Origin: Bicyclus anynana
Taxonomy: Eukaryota > Arthropoda > Insecta > Lepidoptera > Nymphalidae
Assembly: GCF_947172395.1 (NCBI RefSeq)
Contig: NC_069104.1
Location: 8,831,355 to 8,895,354 of the forward strand
Direction of reading: 5' to 3'
Length of the DNA stretch: 64,000 bases
This document shows, piece by piece, positions 42,071-53,727 of the stretch. How positions within the stretch are numbered: position 1 is the first letter of the stretch; each line of letters begins with the position of its first letter. The position numbers and the translations under genes were made by a program. Below the pieces are notes generated by a model. The model was not told the DNA's origin. It saw only the letters and a list, made by a program, of their open reading frames with translations, and did not search any database.

Positions 42071-42470
42071 CAACATCAATTTATATTTCCATCTTAATAT
42101 TCCCAATTGTACGTTGAACCTAAAGGTTCAGCTGGCCTATTTACTATTTAGGTCTTTATTTACAACAAATCAATTGACAAAATGTCATCTACATACTATA
42201 GGATATCCACCCAGTAAGCACAGGATGTCATTTGTAATTTGGATCCTCAGAATACAGAAAACTCTAGAAGGTGTGATTGAGCACAGGAATGAAGCCGTTG
42301 AAATTACTCTTTTTTGGTGTAATTTCACGAACAAGCGATTAGACACACTGAGTAAGCCGTGTTGTGTTACGAGCTATACAGGTACAATTTTTGGACACAA
42401 TGCATGCTTTATAATGACGGCTGAACGTGGTTTTAGGTGTTATCTGTATTCGGAGTTTGTGTCATAGTAT

Positions 42471-42760
42471 CATCATCATCATCATCATATCAGCCGATGG
42501 ACGTCCACTGCAGGACATAGGCCTTTTGTAGGGACTTCCAAACATCACGATACTGAGCCACCTGCATCCAGCGAATCCCTGCGACTCGCTTGATGTCGTC
42601 AGTCCACCTGGTGGGGGGTCGGCCAACACTGCGCTTACTAGTGCGGGGTCGCCATTCCAGCACTTTGGGACCCCAACGTCCATCGGCTCTTCGCACTATG
42701 TGCCCCGCCCATTGCCACTTCAGCTTCGCAACTCGTTGAGCTATGTCATAGTATGTAGAT
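42471..42760 (-). mobile_element. RTE-type LINE 3' end with intact C-terminal frame
   Basis: Minus strand. (ATC)n at 42471-42488 is the complement of the (GAT)n tail. The frame reads AQRVAKLKWQWAGHIVRRAD, then WGPKVLEWRPRTSKRSVGRP, then RWTDDIKRVAGIRWMQVAQY, ending QKAYVLQWTSIG, with no break, so it is younger than its relatives. Truncated near 42760. Confidence 0.9.
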
Positions 42761-43400
42761 GACATTTTGTCAATTGGTTTGTTGTTGATAATAAAGACCA
42801 AAATAGGAAATAGGCCAATTGGCAGGCATGACATTAAAGGTTGATAATGATGTAGAGTAAAATACAGAGTTTGAAAATGAGAGAGCAGAATTGTTTTCAT
42901 GGGTCTCGCTTGGCTGCCGGTAGCTGCTGGCTACGGGCGGGAAATGTCCAAGTTTCACTAGCGCTAATGATCTATAATATCTAAAGAGGCTTACACAAAC
43001 CACCGTGTAACGCTGCGTTTTTTAACTGTTATAATCGTATGCTTTTTAAACCGATGTTTATGTTTTTATATGTATGCATTTTTTGCCTTGCCTTTGCCAC
43101 GTTCACGTTGATCTTTTTTTTTCAGAATAGGCATGGGTAAAAATTTTACAGCTTCAGTTTTAAAATTCCAAAAAATAACTTCAAAATTGGATGTTTTCTC
43201 TGGCGAAAATTGAATGCTTTAAGAATTAGGCTCTGGGTTAAGCTTGCTCGAAAACTACTTCGATTTCTTCAGTTCTGCAATTAGAGGCGTCGCACTCACA
43301 TTCTATAAAATAAGAATATATTAGACAGTGTGTGTATGTTAAATTATTTAATGATTAATCATGTAGATCATCATAAATATTTCAAATCAAATCATTATTT
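42761..43400. other. No gene seen
   Basis: Contains the string TGTCAATTGGTTTGTTGTTGA at about 42768, which mirrors 42160-42180 ('caacaaatcaattgaca'), so the DNA around the RTE piece and 42150 may be an old foldback. Otherwise nothing is recognised. Confidence 0.4.
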
Positions 43401-43402
43401 CG

Positions 43403-43677
43403 TCGTTATCAACCCATATACGGCTCACTGCTGAGCTCGAGTCTCCTCTCAGAATGAGAGGGGTTAGGCCAATAGTCCACCACGCTGGCCCAATGCGGAT
43501 TGGCAGACTTTACACACGCAGAGAATTAAGAAATTTTCTGGTGTGCAGGTTTCCTCACGATGTTTTCCTTCACCGTTTGAGACACGTGATATTTAATTTC
43601 TTAAAATGCACACAACTGAAAAGTTGGAGGTGCATGCCCCTGACCAGATTCGAACCCACTCCCTCCGGAATCGGAGA
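43403..43677 (-). repeat. SINE-B copy
   Basis: Minus strand, from 'cgtcgttatcaacccatatacgg' to the B-box region 'cagattcgaaccc'; head beyond it is missing. Confidence 0.88.
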
Positions 43678-44233
43678 ATAAAAATGACTTAAATGTTTGT
43701 ATTTTTGGGAAAAACTCTCACTCACTCGGAGTTTTTCTCTCTGCTACAAGATGGACCCGGCACCCGCACAGTGAATTCATGGAATGTGAAGATATTTCGA
43801 AACGAATAAAATAAAATAAAAAATATAAATATTATACTTGTATTTTATCCCTTTATTCGCACGGAAATGCGAACTACGCGAGTGAAATATCGACGCGTCT
43901 GCTATTGTTTAATAGAATAGCAAGAGCGGTTTTTACACAAAGTGTAGGGTGCTTTACCCAGTAGCGGTTTCATGGCACGGTGGCTGCTAGCCGCTGACGT
44001 GGTGGCCATTAGCGAATGATTGCCAGTAATTGATTTGTGCCCTCTAGTTTATTCGCCCAGTCGCCCCGCTCGAGCGACTTTTCATTTTCTAGTTTTCTGT
44101 TGCCTTGACGTTTCAATTATTGTCCAGACATTATTTATCGGAAGCCGAAGATATTGTCTCATCTATAACGAGCTGTGTGACTTGATTTCACCCGCGGTTT
44201 TTAGAACTTTATTTCTTTAACATTTTCCAATGT
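43678..44233. other. No gene seen; part less AT-rich
   Basis: 44020-44200 holds a 66-codon frame without a recognisable domain. Helitron-type phrase 'acgcgagtgaaatatcgacgcgtctgctatt' at about 43877-43907. Confidence 0.4.
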
Positions 44234-44529
44234 TGATGGCCTCCGTGGCGCAGTGGTATGCGTGGTGGATTTACAAAACAGAGGTCCTGGGTTCGAGCTC
44301 CGGCTGGGTCGATTGAGGTTTTCCTAATTGGTGGTGGTTGCTCGTTACCACCCTTCCGGCAAAAGCCGTACCGCCAAGCGATTTAGCGTTTCGGTACGAT
44401 GTCGTGTAGAAACCGAAACGAGTGATGATATTCATCCTCCTCCTAACAAGTTAGCCCGCTTCCATCTTAGATTGCATCATCACTTACCATCAGGTGAGAT
44501 TGTAGTCAAGGGCTAAGTTGTAAATAATA
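44234..44529 (+). repeat. SINE-A copy with internal deletion
   Basis: Complete head (A box TGGCGCAGTGG, B box GGTTCGAGCTC mutated) and tail, with about 35 bp missing around 44330. Confidence 0.88.
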
Positions 44530-44989
44530 CTAATAATAGTAATCCATTAACGTGATCCAGTGATAAGGCAATATGGGTCGGATAAAAACGTCGTAGATTC
44601 AAATTCTAGGTCGAGCGCTATTAATTTTCTCAGCTCTTTTGGCAAAGTTTTTGGAATTTGCAAGCTAAGCCTAAACTAAGCATACTCGTAGAAGTTCACG
44701 AAATTCAATTGGTATATTTTAATTGCACGGATTAAGGTTAATAAATCAATTTCAAAATAACCTCACTTGTACATTACCTATCAATTTAATTGAGAGAGTT
44801 ATATGAGATAGTAATAATAATAATTGACGGACCAAGCAAATGGTCCAAGTCCACCTGAAGGTAAGTGGAAAGTCATCTCCTATAAACAGAGCAATACTGA
44901 CAATACCTACTTTGCAGGGCATGCTACATTCTGTAAGGTGTTCAAAACCCACATTCATATTCAAATCTGAGTGAGTATTCCTTGGGCCT

Positions 44990-45145
44990 TAGCCATGTGG
45001 CACGTAGATTCTCTTTCTACAAACGCTAACGCTTCGAAAATTAATAAAATATATGGGAATGATATTCACTATCGGCAGGTCACGTGACCTAGTTGTCGGT
45101 CGGATCTGTCATTACTCATTACCATATCCACGTGCCACATGTCTA
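44990..45145. mobile_element. Palindromic element Q, partial
   Basis: 'tggcacgtagattctctttctacaaacgctaacgcttcg', then 'gggaatgatattcactatcggcaggtcacgtgac' as in 26226-26391. Confidence 0.6.
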
Positions 45146-45197
45146 AAGGACCTTATCTCTGACGTGAACTAACCCTTGCCTGTTCTTTTTTCTAGTG

Positions 45198-45540
45198 GGG
45201 AAAAAAGTGCATATTAAACACAAGTTTTTAGTAAAGTCTTATTAAAGTGTTAGTGAGTATATAAATGATAAAAAAGCTTGGTGTTAAACTGTATTATACG
45301 ACCGTGTGCTTAGTTTTAAACAAGTTTGTAAAATGGTTGTAAACAAAAAAAATAAACCTCGGCTGAGTTTGTTGTAAGCTCTTCTCGGACCAAGGCGCGT
45401 ATGGAACCCTCGTAACTTTAATTTTAAGTTTTCGTCTATTAGTACCACCATTAGATAAAATTAAAGTTTGACATTTACCTGACCTTTCAAAAGTGTTTAA
45501 CTAAGCCTTATTAAAATAAAAAAAAATTTAATTTTGAATT
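45198..45540 (+). mobile_element. LINE 3'-end insertion in copy 1 of the inverted duplicate
   Basis: Present in copy 1, absent from copy 2. Contains 'ttgttgtaagctcttctcgg' and 'gcgcgtatggaaccctcgta', phrases I associate with 3' ends of lepidopteran non-LTR elements, and ends A-rich ('aaaataaaaaaaaattt'). Confidence 0.6.
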
Positions 45541-45541
45541 C

Positions 45542-45733
45542 ATGTCGGTCTCTAACCGACCAAAGCCCCACGATGTTCGGATTCGTCGTATGATATCTGG
45601 GTCATATGTGAACGTTCCGCAAACTACCGCAACCCAGCCAGCGGCACTAGCAAAGCAAGCTCAAGGGTTGTTGAAGGCTAATCGGGAACACAGAAAGCGT
45701 CAAAGTACTCCTAATAGGCCTAATAGGGCCTAA
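45542..45733 (+). other. Short conserved frame of unknown origin, copy 1
   Basis: 63 codons, starting MSVSNRPKPHDVRIRRMISG. From SNR onwards it is nearly identical to the minus-strand frame at 53518-53727 (6 substitutions in about 60 residues by eye). Basic, P/Q/R-rich, probably disordered. I recognise no family. Just upstream of the insertion lies TGTTCTTTTTTCTAG, a good splice acceptor, so it may be the last exon of a duplicated or transposon-borne gene rather than a free-standing protein. The ATG itself is at the edge of the LINE insertion and is probably accidental. Confidence 0.3.
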
Positions 45734-45879
45734 TAGGGCCTACTAATAGAATTTACTCAATACTCACGTCTACGAGTGCAGTGTTATGTTCCTCACTATG
45801 TAAATAAACATCACAATTATGATCTCAAGTTGCTCGAACTTCAAGTCCTATACTGAGCAACGTCTATTAATTTTGTTGG

Positions 45880-46091
45880 TGGGAGGCTTTGGCCTTGGCT
45901 ATTTACCACCCTACCGACAAAGACGTACCACCAAGCGATTTAGCGTTCCGGTATGATGTCGTGTAGAAACCGAAAGGGATGTGGATTTTCATTCTCCTCC
46001 TAACAAGTAAGCCCGCTTCCATCTTAAATTGCATCATCACATAACATCAGGTGAGATTGTAGTCAAGGGCTAACTTGTAGACAATAAAAAA
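45880..46091 (+). repeat. SINE-A, 5'-truncated, within the inverted duplicate
   Basis: Starts at 'tggtgggaggc' in the middle of the family and runs to the A-rich tail. The partner at 53171-53396 is truncated at the same base. Confidence 0.88.
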
Positions 46092-46437
46092 AGTGCCTTA
46101 GAGTTGTTGATGCTTGTTAGGACTCATCAACGGGTAACAGATTCCCCGTTTCAATAAGCCTGATGTCCTCATCGATATGATAAGTATCGTGGACGATCCT
46201 GACTCTCCTTCCCTTACCTGTCCTTACTTACTCCTCCCTTTTCCTTTCCCTGTCGTAGGACCTCGTCGCCGTCACCGTTGGAGAGTGTCTGCAAATTAGA
46301 AACGGTGAATTCACATTCTGCGCTCGAAGCTACTGAAACATTCACAATAATTGGGTAAGTCAATTTGATTATCACAAAATTACTAATGTTTAGTTATTGT
46401 TCTTGAACCACAAAACGAGGTGCAAGTGTTAAATTCA
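46092..46437. other. No gene or repeat recognised
   Basis: About 345 bp, moderately GC-balanced (46130-46320). Nothing can be said about function. Confidence 0.35.
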
Positions 46438-46662
46438 ACCTCCAACTTTTCAGTTGTGTGCATTTTAGGAAATTAAATATCACGTGTCTCAAACGGTGAA
46501 CGAAAAACATCGTGATTTAACCTGCATACCAGAGAATTTTCTTAATTCTCTGCGTGTCCGCATTGGGCCAGCGTGGTGGACTATTGGCCTAACCCCTCTC
46601 ATTCTGAGAGGAGACTCAAGTTCAGCAGTGAGCCGAATGTGGGTTTGTAATGATAATAATAG
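46438..46662 (+). repeat. SINE-B, 5'-truncated
   Basis: Starts at 'ctccaacttttcagttgtg' and runs to 'gggtttgtaatgataataa'. Confidence 0.85.
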
Positions 46663-46904
46663 GGGTACATAGGTTTATTTTTATAGATGTTTGGAAACTT
46701 ATATTTTAATTAAACTGAAGCCTATCTATGAAAGTCATCATCATTATTTCGGCAACAGTAGATTAAAATCTACAAGAGTATAACCTAATCCATAGGAGAT
46801 CGGGATTTGGAGTTTAAGCCCATCACGCTGCTGCGGGTTAGCAGACTTAATGGAGTGTTTTTTTTTTGAATCTGTAAAGATTGTTAAATATTATAACGAT
46901 AATA

Positions 46905-47390
46905 ATCGGGACCGACCAACCCACGTCTTACTAGACACGGGCATAAGTTAGTTATTTCTGCATATCGTCTCCAAAGAGTTAAAAAATCTTTTGTGGGTTT
47001 GGGTGTACTCTTCTATAACAAGATCCCCAAGACTGTGATGGACTTGCCAATGCACAACTTTAAGCAATGTGTTAAAAAACATTTACTTAGTCGAGGTTAC
47101 TACACTATTGATGAGTTCCTTAACGACAAAGGTGCTTGGAGGCCATTGGATCAGCTTCCACCTTCACACAGGAAATAAAACTATAAGAAATTGTAATTTA
47201 ATTGTTATCAAATGTAAATTGTAATACTGTATGACTTTTTCAAAAGAGCAACTGTTGAGTTTCTTGCCGGTATCTTCTCAGCAGAACCTGCCTTCCGAAC
47301 CGGTGGTAGAATCTTTACAATTTGATTGTTCAACATGCCCGCGACTTTTCAAGTCCAGCCTGAGAATTCTGTCTGAGAACTAAAAAAAAA
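46905..47390 (+). mobile_element. 3' end of a non-LTR retrotransposon (not RTE)
   Basis: The frame LVISAYRLQRVKKSFVGLGV continues into VLFYNKIPKTVMDLPMHNFK and ends RGYYTIDEFLNDKGAW..; the 'YNKIP....LP...FK..VK..L...GYY....FLNDK.AW' pattern is that of the C-terminus of lepidopteran LINE reverse transcriptases of the jockey/CR1 kind. It is followed by 3' UTR with 'ttgagtttcttgccggtatcttctcagcagaa' and 'ttccgaaccggtggtaga'. 5'-truncated, stop (TAA) upstream in frame. Confidence 0.8.
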
Positions 47391-47571
47391 GAAAACTTAA
47401 TATTTCGACGTCACTTACTCGAACATAGGATCTTGTAATACGAAGCGACATAGGATAACCATTAAAAATGTAGCAGTCTATTTACACTTCTTTAATAAAT
47501 GGAATTTGTATCTTAGTTTAACTTTGTCGTTTTTGTGACCATGTGGTATTATATCCCAAAACGTTGTAATC

Positions 47572-47620
47572 ATCATCATCATCATCATATCAACCGATGG
47601 ACGTCCACTGCAGGCTCAGA
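47572..47620 (-). mobile_element. Very short RTE 3' tip
   Basis: (ATC)n, then 'aaccgatggacgtccactgcagg', the last ~30 bp of the RTE family. Confidence 0.8.
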
Positions 47621-48665
47621 CTAATTAGATAAAGACCTGCCTCGCAAGACATAATTTTTCTGTCAAAGTATATGATTAACGATCTTATGCGAATATAAAC
47701 ACTGTCTCTATAGAATCGATGTTTCATAGTTTACAATCGTGTCCGTCGGTTAAAAACCTCCGTAAAAATACCTTTTTGTGTAGTTAAATTGTGTAAAAAA
47801 CGAACAAAAACTGCTAGTTTAGTATAAAATATGTATGAAATCTAAGCTCGTTTTCCTTATAAAATGGCAGAAAAATTTGTTCGTGAATTTGGGTGCGATA
47901 CTAGTCCTTATGTATTTAGTCTGAGACTGTAGGAGATTAAAACTCGAACTCATGATTATTTTAACGTACGTTAGATTTACACAACTCGACCATTAACACC
48001 ACTCGACCAAATGACTACGTAGAATGTAGTTGAAATTAAGTACCCTTACTGTCTGATTTCTGTACCTACTAATTTATGTTCGCAACCAACACATGCACAA
48101 TCTCCTATGTCCAATAATCTTTGTACTGAAGTTTCAGCCCCTTGATTGTAAGTATCTATTTAGTAGATACAAACACTACATCGTGGATACATCTCTTTGG
48201 CGACGTCTTGTAGGAGACGACCTTAGAGAATCATTTCTCTTAGTTGTTCAAACTCTCTAGAATTCGTCTCCGGGCTCTGGCATCTCCAGGAGACAGATCG
48301 ACCAGTACCAGTATCAGTTAAAATATCCTTATCTAAACGGCAAGTAATAGATAATTCAAAGTATGACGTCGAAAACTGCCAGCACACGAATCATGCAAAT
48401 CGTCCCGTCTCCGCCTGGCACGTCCCAATTTATAGCATGCCGATACCGAGCGATCGATACGACAAATAATACTGTGATTGATGAGTTTTGGCTGCTCGAG
48501 TCGTTGTTCCGAGAGCGATTGTGATCCCGACCTGGTTTTGGTGCGGAATTGTTTGGGAGTGAGAGGTCATGTATGAGACTACGCGGAAGTTAGAGAATAT
48601 TCATAGTTAGTGTCATCATCCTTACCCGTACTACAGACGTTTAAGTGAGCACTCGAAGTGTTGAG
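47621..48665. other. Repeat-poor island
   Basis: About 1 kb without a recognised repeat. 48360-48600 is less AT-rich and carries a CRE-like TGACGTC (48364-48370), an octamer ATGCAAAT (48393-48400) and GATA-type TTATCT (about 48329). No open frame is convincing. It could be a regulatory element of the gene whose intron this may be. Confidence 0.35.
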
Positions 48666-48882
48666 TTTTTTTTTATTCTCTACAAGATAGCCCTTGACTA
48701 TAATCTCACCTGATGGTAAATGATGATGTAATGTAAGATGGAAGCGGGCTAACTTGTTAGGAGTAGGATGAAATCCACACTCGTTTCGGTTTCTACATTG
48801 TACCGGAACGCTAAATCGCTTGGCGGTACGTCTTTGCCGGTAGGGTGGTAACTAGCCACGGCTGAAGACTCCCACCAGCCCA
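48666..48882 (-). repeat. SINE-A, 5'-truncated
   Basis: Minus strand; T-run at left, ends at 'cccaccagcc'. Confidence 0.88.
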
Positions 48883-48973
48883 ATCGTACGTGTGTAGATT
48901 TACACTTAAAACTACACAGTTAAAATTGAAGGTATTAACTGCGTAGTTTTCGCCTCTTATTAGACTTTTAACA

Positions 48974-49150
48974 CTGTACTTTCTAGTGCGGGGTCACCAT
49001 TCCATCACCTTGCGACCCCATCGTCTATCGGTTCTTCGAATTACGAGTATGTGCCCCGTCCATTGCCACTTCAGCTTCGCGACGCGTTGAGCTATGTCGG
49101 TGATTTTAGTTCTTCTGCAGATCACCTCTTTTTCTGATTCGTGCACGCAG
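48974..49150 (-). mobile_element. RTE-type LINE internal fragment
   Basis: Minus strand; plus reads 'tagtgcggggtcaccattcca' and 'gtgccccgtccattgccacttcagcttcgcgac'. Confidence 0.82.
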
Positions 49151-49180
49151 AGATACTCCGGAAACTAAAATTATACTATA

Positions 49181-49379
49181 CTAGCTGACGCCGCGCGTTT
49201 TTACCCGCGTGGTTCCTGTTCTCGTAAGAAAACGGGGATAATATATAGCCTATAGCCTTCCTCGATAAATGGGCTATCTAACACTGAAAGAATTTTCCAA
49301 TTCGGACCAGTAGTTCCTGAGATTAGCGTGTTCAATCAAACAAATAAACAAACTCTTCAGCTTTATATATTAGTATAGA
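49181..49379 (-). mobile_element. Complete small Helitron
   Basis: On the minus strand TCTATACTAATATATAAAG to CTAG, with T after the CTAG. Same family as 33192-33396. Confidence 0.85.
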
Positions 49380-49639
49380 TGTTATTTCCGTATTAAAAAA
49401 AGCTCCCAGTCATTGCAATTTTAGGATGCTTACATTGAAAGTTAGTATTAGAAAGTACAAGTTATTTAGTAATACGTCTCATAGAAATGAAGAGAAAGTA
49501 TACAAATTATTATCAATATTTTGCAGTCATTTCCTCACTTACTTATTGCATTAGTGATGTAACGAGTTTTTTGAGGTTCGATGGAAAAGTGTCGACAGAA
49601 TGTTAACGTTATTTCATAATGGATCACATTCATCATTTT

Positions 49640-49870
49640 CTGCCTATTTTACCGGCCCATGGACCAGGCCTCCCTCCTTATAGGAGAGGGGATATGGAGC
49701 TTAGACCCACCACATTGTTCCTATGCGGGTTGGCGCAATATTTTCTTTTATTTCCGCTAGGGTACAATGACTGATCCTGGGTTCCATACAATTTTGGACC
49801 ACCTTTCAGCTCTTATAAAATGACGAAGGTCTGGTGTTCACGGGTTCTCCGTCTATTAGGAAGTCAAGCC
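49640..49870. mobile_element. Foldback-S fragment
   Basis: 'tttcagctcttataaaatgacgaaggtctgg' matches the S terminus; the left part is diverged. Confidence 0.5.
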
Positions 49871-50156
49871 AAGCTGCGACGATGACTCTATCTCCCGAAT
49901 GACAAGGCAAACCACCGTCAAATGCAGTTTCATTCCATTCATGTTTCAATACATTTATCACTACTATCGGAATATTCACAATAAACAACATAATTTACAT
50001 TCCCGGACGATGTGGAAGATAGATAGTCTGAGGCTTTGAATAATTTCTACGGTTTTGCATCGGTGTATCGGGTTTCAATTATTTATTTGTAAGTAGCCCC
50101 GCGACTTTTACTTTTTTATTTTTTTTTAATGGAATTCTGTTTTTTTTTTTAATTTT

Positions 50157-50292
50157 ATTTTTATTCTTTACAAGTTAGCCCTTGACTACAACCTTTACTA
50201 GTAAGTGATGATGCAGTCTAAGATGGAAGCGGGCTAACTTGTTAGGAGAAAGATGAAAATCCACACACCTTTTCGGTTTCTACAAGACATCA
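50157..50292 (-). repeat. SINE-A tail fragment
   Basis: Minus strand; 'ttctttacaagttagcccttgactacaa' to 'ttcggtttctacaagacatca'. Confidence 0.85.
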
Positions 50293-50944
50293 TGGATTTT
50301 TGCAGTATAAAAGAAGTAGAATACAGAGTGATTTCAGGATATTATGATTTCTTTGTATCCCAAATTGCACCCAATTTCCAACCACAAACTTTCAACTTTA
50401 TTTAGTGTGATTTTTGTTGAACTTTACAATACAATTCCAAGGATATTATGTTTTTATACTAAAATAAATCTTTTTCAAAGCAAGGTCTTGTAGAGTCAAG
50501 GCAGACTCTACAAAGCTAAAAACGATAATTCCAATGTCAGTCAGTGACTATAATGGATTGAATTTGAATTTCCATAGATAACCCAGTTATCTTTGTGTAA
50601 AAAAAACAATGCAATAATTCTTAATACAGTAAAGAAAGTAGCGTTGTAAATAAAAACAAGTGAATACTCTCACTTTGGTAGCATTAATTTATATCTGTTC
50701 GTGTATTGATAAATTGTACGACTTGGAAATGTTAACCGCACAACCGTTTCGAGTATTTGGTGAGACAATGGCGAGTTGGTGCCAATTGTGGCCACTTAGT
50801 GGTCACATAAAATGTACATGCCCGTTTAGTTTCTAATCCAATCAGCCGTTTTACTTGTTACTTTTGAGGACACTGGCGTTTCTGTGGGAATGCTGGTGCA
50901 AATGAAATTACGCTGATCGTTACATGGACGTCATAAGAAGGGTC
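50293..50944. other. No gene or named repeat
   Basis: AT-rich; nothing recognised. Confidence 0.4.
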
Positions 50945-51290
50945 AAGAGTCACACAGAAGGCGTTGGAACTCTCTCAGCGTGATCGAATGAGGAGATCCG
51001 TAGAAGAACCAAAGTCTCAATAGCTCAACGAGTTGCGAAGTTAAAGTGGGGGGGGGCACATAGTTCGAAGAGCCGATCGATGTACGTTGGGGTCCCAAGG
51101 TGCTGGAATGGAATTGAATGGACCCCGCACTCAAAAGCGTAGTGTTGGTTGACTATCTACCAGGTGGACTGACGACATCAAGCGAGTCGTAGGGATTCCG
51201 TGGATGCAGGCGCCTGGGGGTCGTGATGTTTGGAAGTCCCTTCAAAAGGTCTATGTTCTGAAGTGGTCCATCGGCGGTCTATTTTTGGCG
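50945..51290 (+). mobile_element. RTE-type LINE 3' fragment, decayed
   Basis: Plus strand; 'cagcgtgatcgaatgaggagatccg', 'ctcaacgagttgcgaagttaaagtgg', a (G)8 run at 51048, and 'gtcgtgatgtttggaagtccc'. No GAT tail. Confidence 0.82.
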
Positions 51291-52159
51291 GGTATCATTT
51301 TAGATTAAGTGCTTTACTTATATTTGTGAAGCTTTTTGAGATAAAGATTAAAGATTGAGTAAATTTCAAAGAGATCTGCAAATCCGTGAAATTATTAATC
51401 AAAAGAAAATTGCTTCTTGTCAGTAACTTTAAGTCAGATGTATTTTGTGGCCCCGATACTAAAATGCTTCTTATAGAGAAGCAGTGGAACTGAAGTTGAC
51501 GTTATATTTTGTCTCGGGATCATTTATCATGACGACACTTTTAATAATAACTTCTATAGACATACTAACTTTGAACTGAACATGTCGGGTAAGTTATTGA
51601 CACATTTGCAGATTGATGGGCTTTTTTCGATAGTTCTTATTCTTAGTCCCCGATTTAATTTTACAGTATTTTTATTAATTGGGACCTAATTGATTATGCA
51701 AGCTGTTCGTAGAAGATGGCAAGTCAAGTTGCATGTTTAAATTTAGTTACGTCGGTGGAAGCGGCAAAGACATTTTATAATTTATTTACTTGTAAAATTA
51801 TTTTACGCGTCTAGGTCGCTGTCAATTTATCATCTTGTTAATTAATTTTGCGTTCTCTTTTTTTATCCTGTACTCTCAGTTCTGTTAGTTCTATTAATTA
51901 TAGTTAACTATTTAGTTATTAAAATACAGTTAGATGCAGATGAACTTCACAAAAATAACATTTTAAGAGCGTCCAACATATAGTCTCTAACGGCTATTTT
52001 TATTACACTGTCACTTAATTAACACCATTATTATTTCGTTAAATATTGCATGCTCTGTTTGTTCGCAACTGATTGAAATATTACGAGAAACAGATGATTG
52101 AAATGATGCAACTATGTAAAGGTTCACATATATGCTCTTAAGCGTCAAGGAGTTCCCTC
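51291..52159. other. No gene or named repeat
   Basis: AT-rich unique-looking DNA. Confidence 0.4.
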
Positions 52160-52477
52160 ATGAGAAGACACTTCTGGCTGTATCATCATTTTGCTTTATC
52201 CCTACTGTTCGCCCAAACAACCGACTTCGAACTATGCTTCGATCATACTATGGCTCGTCGGTACGTCTGTAGATGCTTTAAATATAATTTCGTTTTCTCT
52301 CGATTGGAATTTATTAAGATCCGTAGATCATCGGACGTAGATTGCACTGGGTGCGGAGACAATGCCGGGCCTGTCGACACCGGAACACCTCTTGATAATA
52401 CTTCGGCTATCGCAGACGAACGACAATTATCCGACACAATAATAATAATACACTGTACGTCAATTGTTCGGAAATAA
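52160..52477 (+). other. 105-codon frame with signal-like start, unidentified
   Basis: Begins MRRHFWLYHHFALSLLFAQT, which looks like a short signal peptide. A donor-like GTACGT at 52261 would cut it after 33 codons. The second half (about 52330-52440) is GC-richer than its surroundings and is also open on the minus strand (52243-52437). No domain is recognised. Either an unrecognised exon or a chance frame in an AT-rich region; the start context is not strong. Confidence 0.2.
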
Positions 52478-52789
52478 TCTCGGTCAGATTATGGACTAAT
52501 GCTGCGCTTTCGCTTTGAAATAACACTGGGTAGCAGTGGCGAAGGCTGAAATTTTCTAGTAGGTAACCCGTTTATGTGTGTTTTTAGTCTGAATTACCAA
52601 TCGAGTTTTATATATGTACGTCCTTATAGAATTTATTAATATTTACTGCTTTTTGGTTGAGCGGAGGCGTTTGTTGTACAGATAGTATAGTAGAAAGGCT
52701 GTTGTAATATTACGCGTTTATACCTACTAAAACACATTTGAGTAATTAATATGTATGTATATGGATTTTAAATAGGTAACCCGGCGTTT

Positions 52790-52854
52790 TGACGGCCTCC
52801 GGTATGCGTAGTGGATTTACAAGACGGAAGTCCTGGGTTCGATCCCCGGCTGAG
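52790..52854 (+). repeat. SINE-A head fragment
   Basis: 'gacggcctccggtatgcgtagtggatttacaagac' to B box GGTTCGATCCC; 11 bp of the A box are deleted and the body is missing. Confidence 0.85.
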
Positions 52855-53170
52855 AGTAACTATTGTACCTACGTGCTTACTAATTTTGGAACTCGACTGT
52901 ACCAATACTTTACCTAGAAAACTTTTATACTCGTATAAAAGCTAGCTTATTCACTAACTTTGAGAAACTTTTGTGGATATACACGAAATTTACCAACTAC
53001 TCGAAGCTATTGTGAGTCATTCTAAAGCCACGTGATTTCGTATTCACTATTTTATTGCTAACTAATCAAAATTATTAATCAGTGTGTTGCCACTATGATT
53101 TTTGTTAACAATGGCCTAGATGGCTAATACACCACAGTCAGTGAACAGTCTAGCAGTCGGAAATAGATTT

Positions 53171-53396
53171 CTTTTTATTCTTTACAATTTAGTCCTTGAT
53201 TACAATATCACCTGATGGTAAGTGATGATGCAATCTAAGATGGAAGCGGGCTAACTTGTTAGAAGGAGGATGAAAATTCACACCCCTTTCGGTTTCTATA
53301 TGACATCGTACCGGAACGCTAAATCGCTAGGCGGTACGTCTTTGTCGGTAGGGTGGTAACTAGCCACGGCCAAATCCTCCCACCAGCAAAATTAAT
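53171..53396 (-). repeat. SINE-A, 5'-truncated, within the inverted duplicate
   Basis: Partner of 45880-46091, cut at the same base. Confidence 0.88.
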
Positions 53397-53517
53397 AGAC
53401 GTTGCTCAGTATAGGACTTGAAGTTTGAGCAACTGGAGATCATAATTGTGATGTTTATTTACATAGTGAGGAACACAACACTGCACTCGTAGACGTGCGA
53501 GTGTTGAGTAAAGTCTA

Positions 53518-53727
53518 TTAGTAGGCCCTATTAGGCCTATAAGGAGTACTTTGACGCTTTCTGTGTTCCCGATTAGCCTTCAACAACCCTTGAGTTTGTT
53601 TTGCTAGTGCCGCTGGCTGGGTTGCGGTAGTTTGCGGAACGTTCACATATGAGCCAGATATCACACGACGAATCCGAACATCGTGGGGTTTTAGTCGGTT
53701 AGAGAGCGATATGAACTTTTTGTCCAC
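53518..53727 (-). other. Short conserved frame of unknown origin, copy 2
   Basis: 69 codons; open from VDKKFISLSNRLKPHDVRIR, ending NRAY. The frame has no ATG at its start and a TGA lies upstream, so if real it is entered through a splice acceptor (TTCTTTTTTCAAG here, CTAG in copy 1). The 3' flank has a GTAAATAAAC that could serve as polyadenylation signal. Confidence 0.3.

Larger units (their letters stand above)
45098..46090 (+). repeat. Inverted-duplicate segment, copy 1
   Basis: Pairs with 53171-53830 on the other strand. In order: 'gtcggtcggatctgtcattac', 'catgtctaaaggaccttatctctgac', 'aactaacccttg', a ~340-bp insertion present only here (45198-45540), the short frame at 45542-45733, a shared 3' flank ('tactgagcaacgtctattaatttt') and the same 5'-truncated SINE-A. 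Identity by eye is above 90% outside the insertion. Confidence 0.85.
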
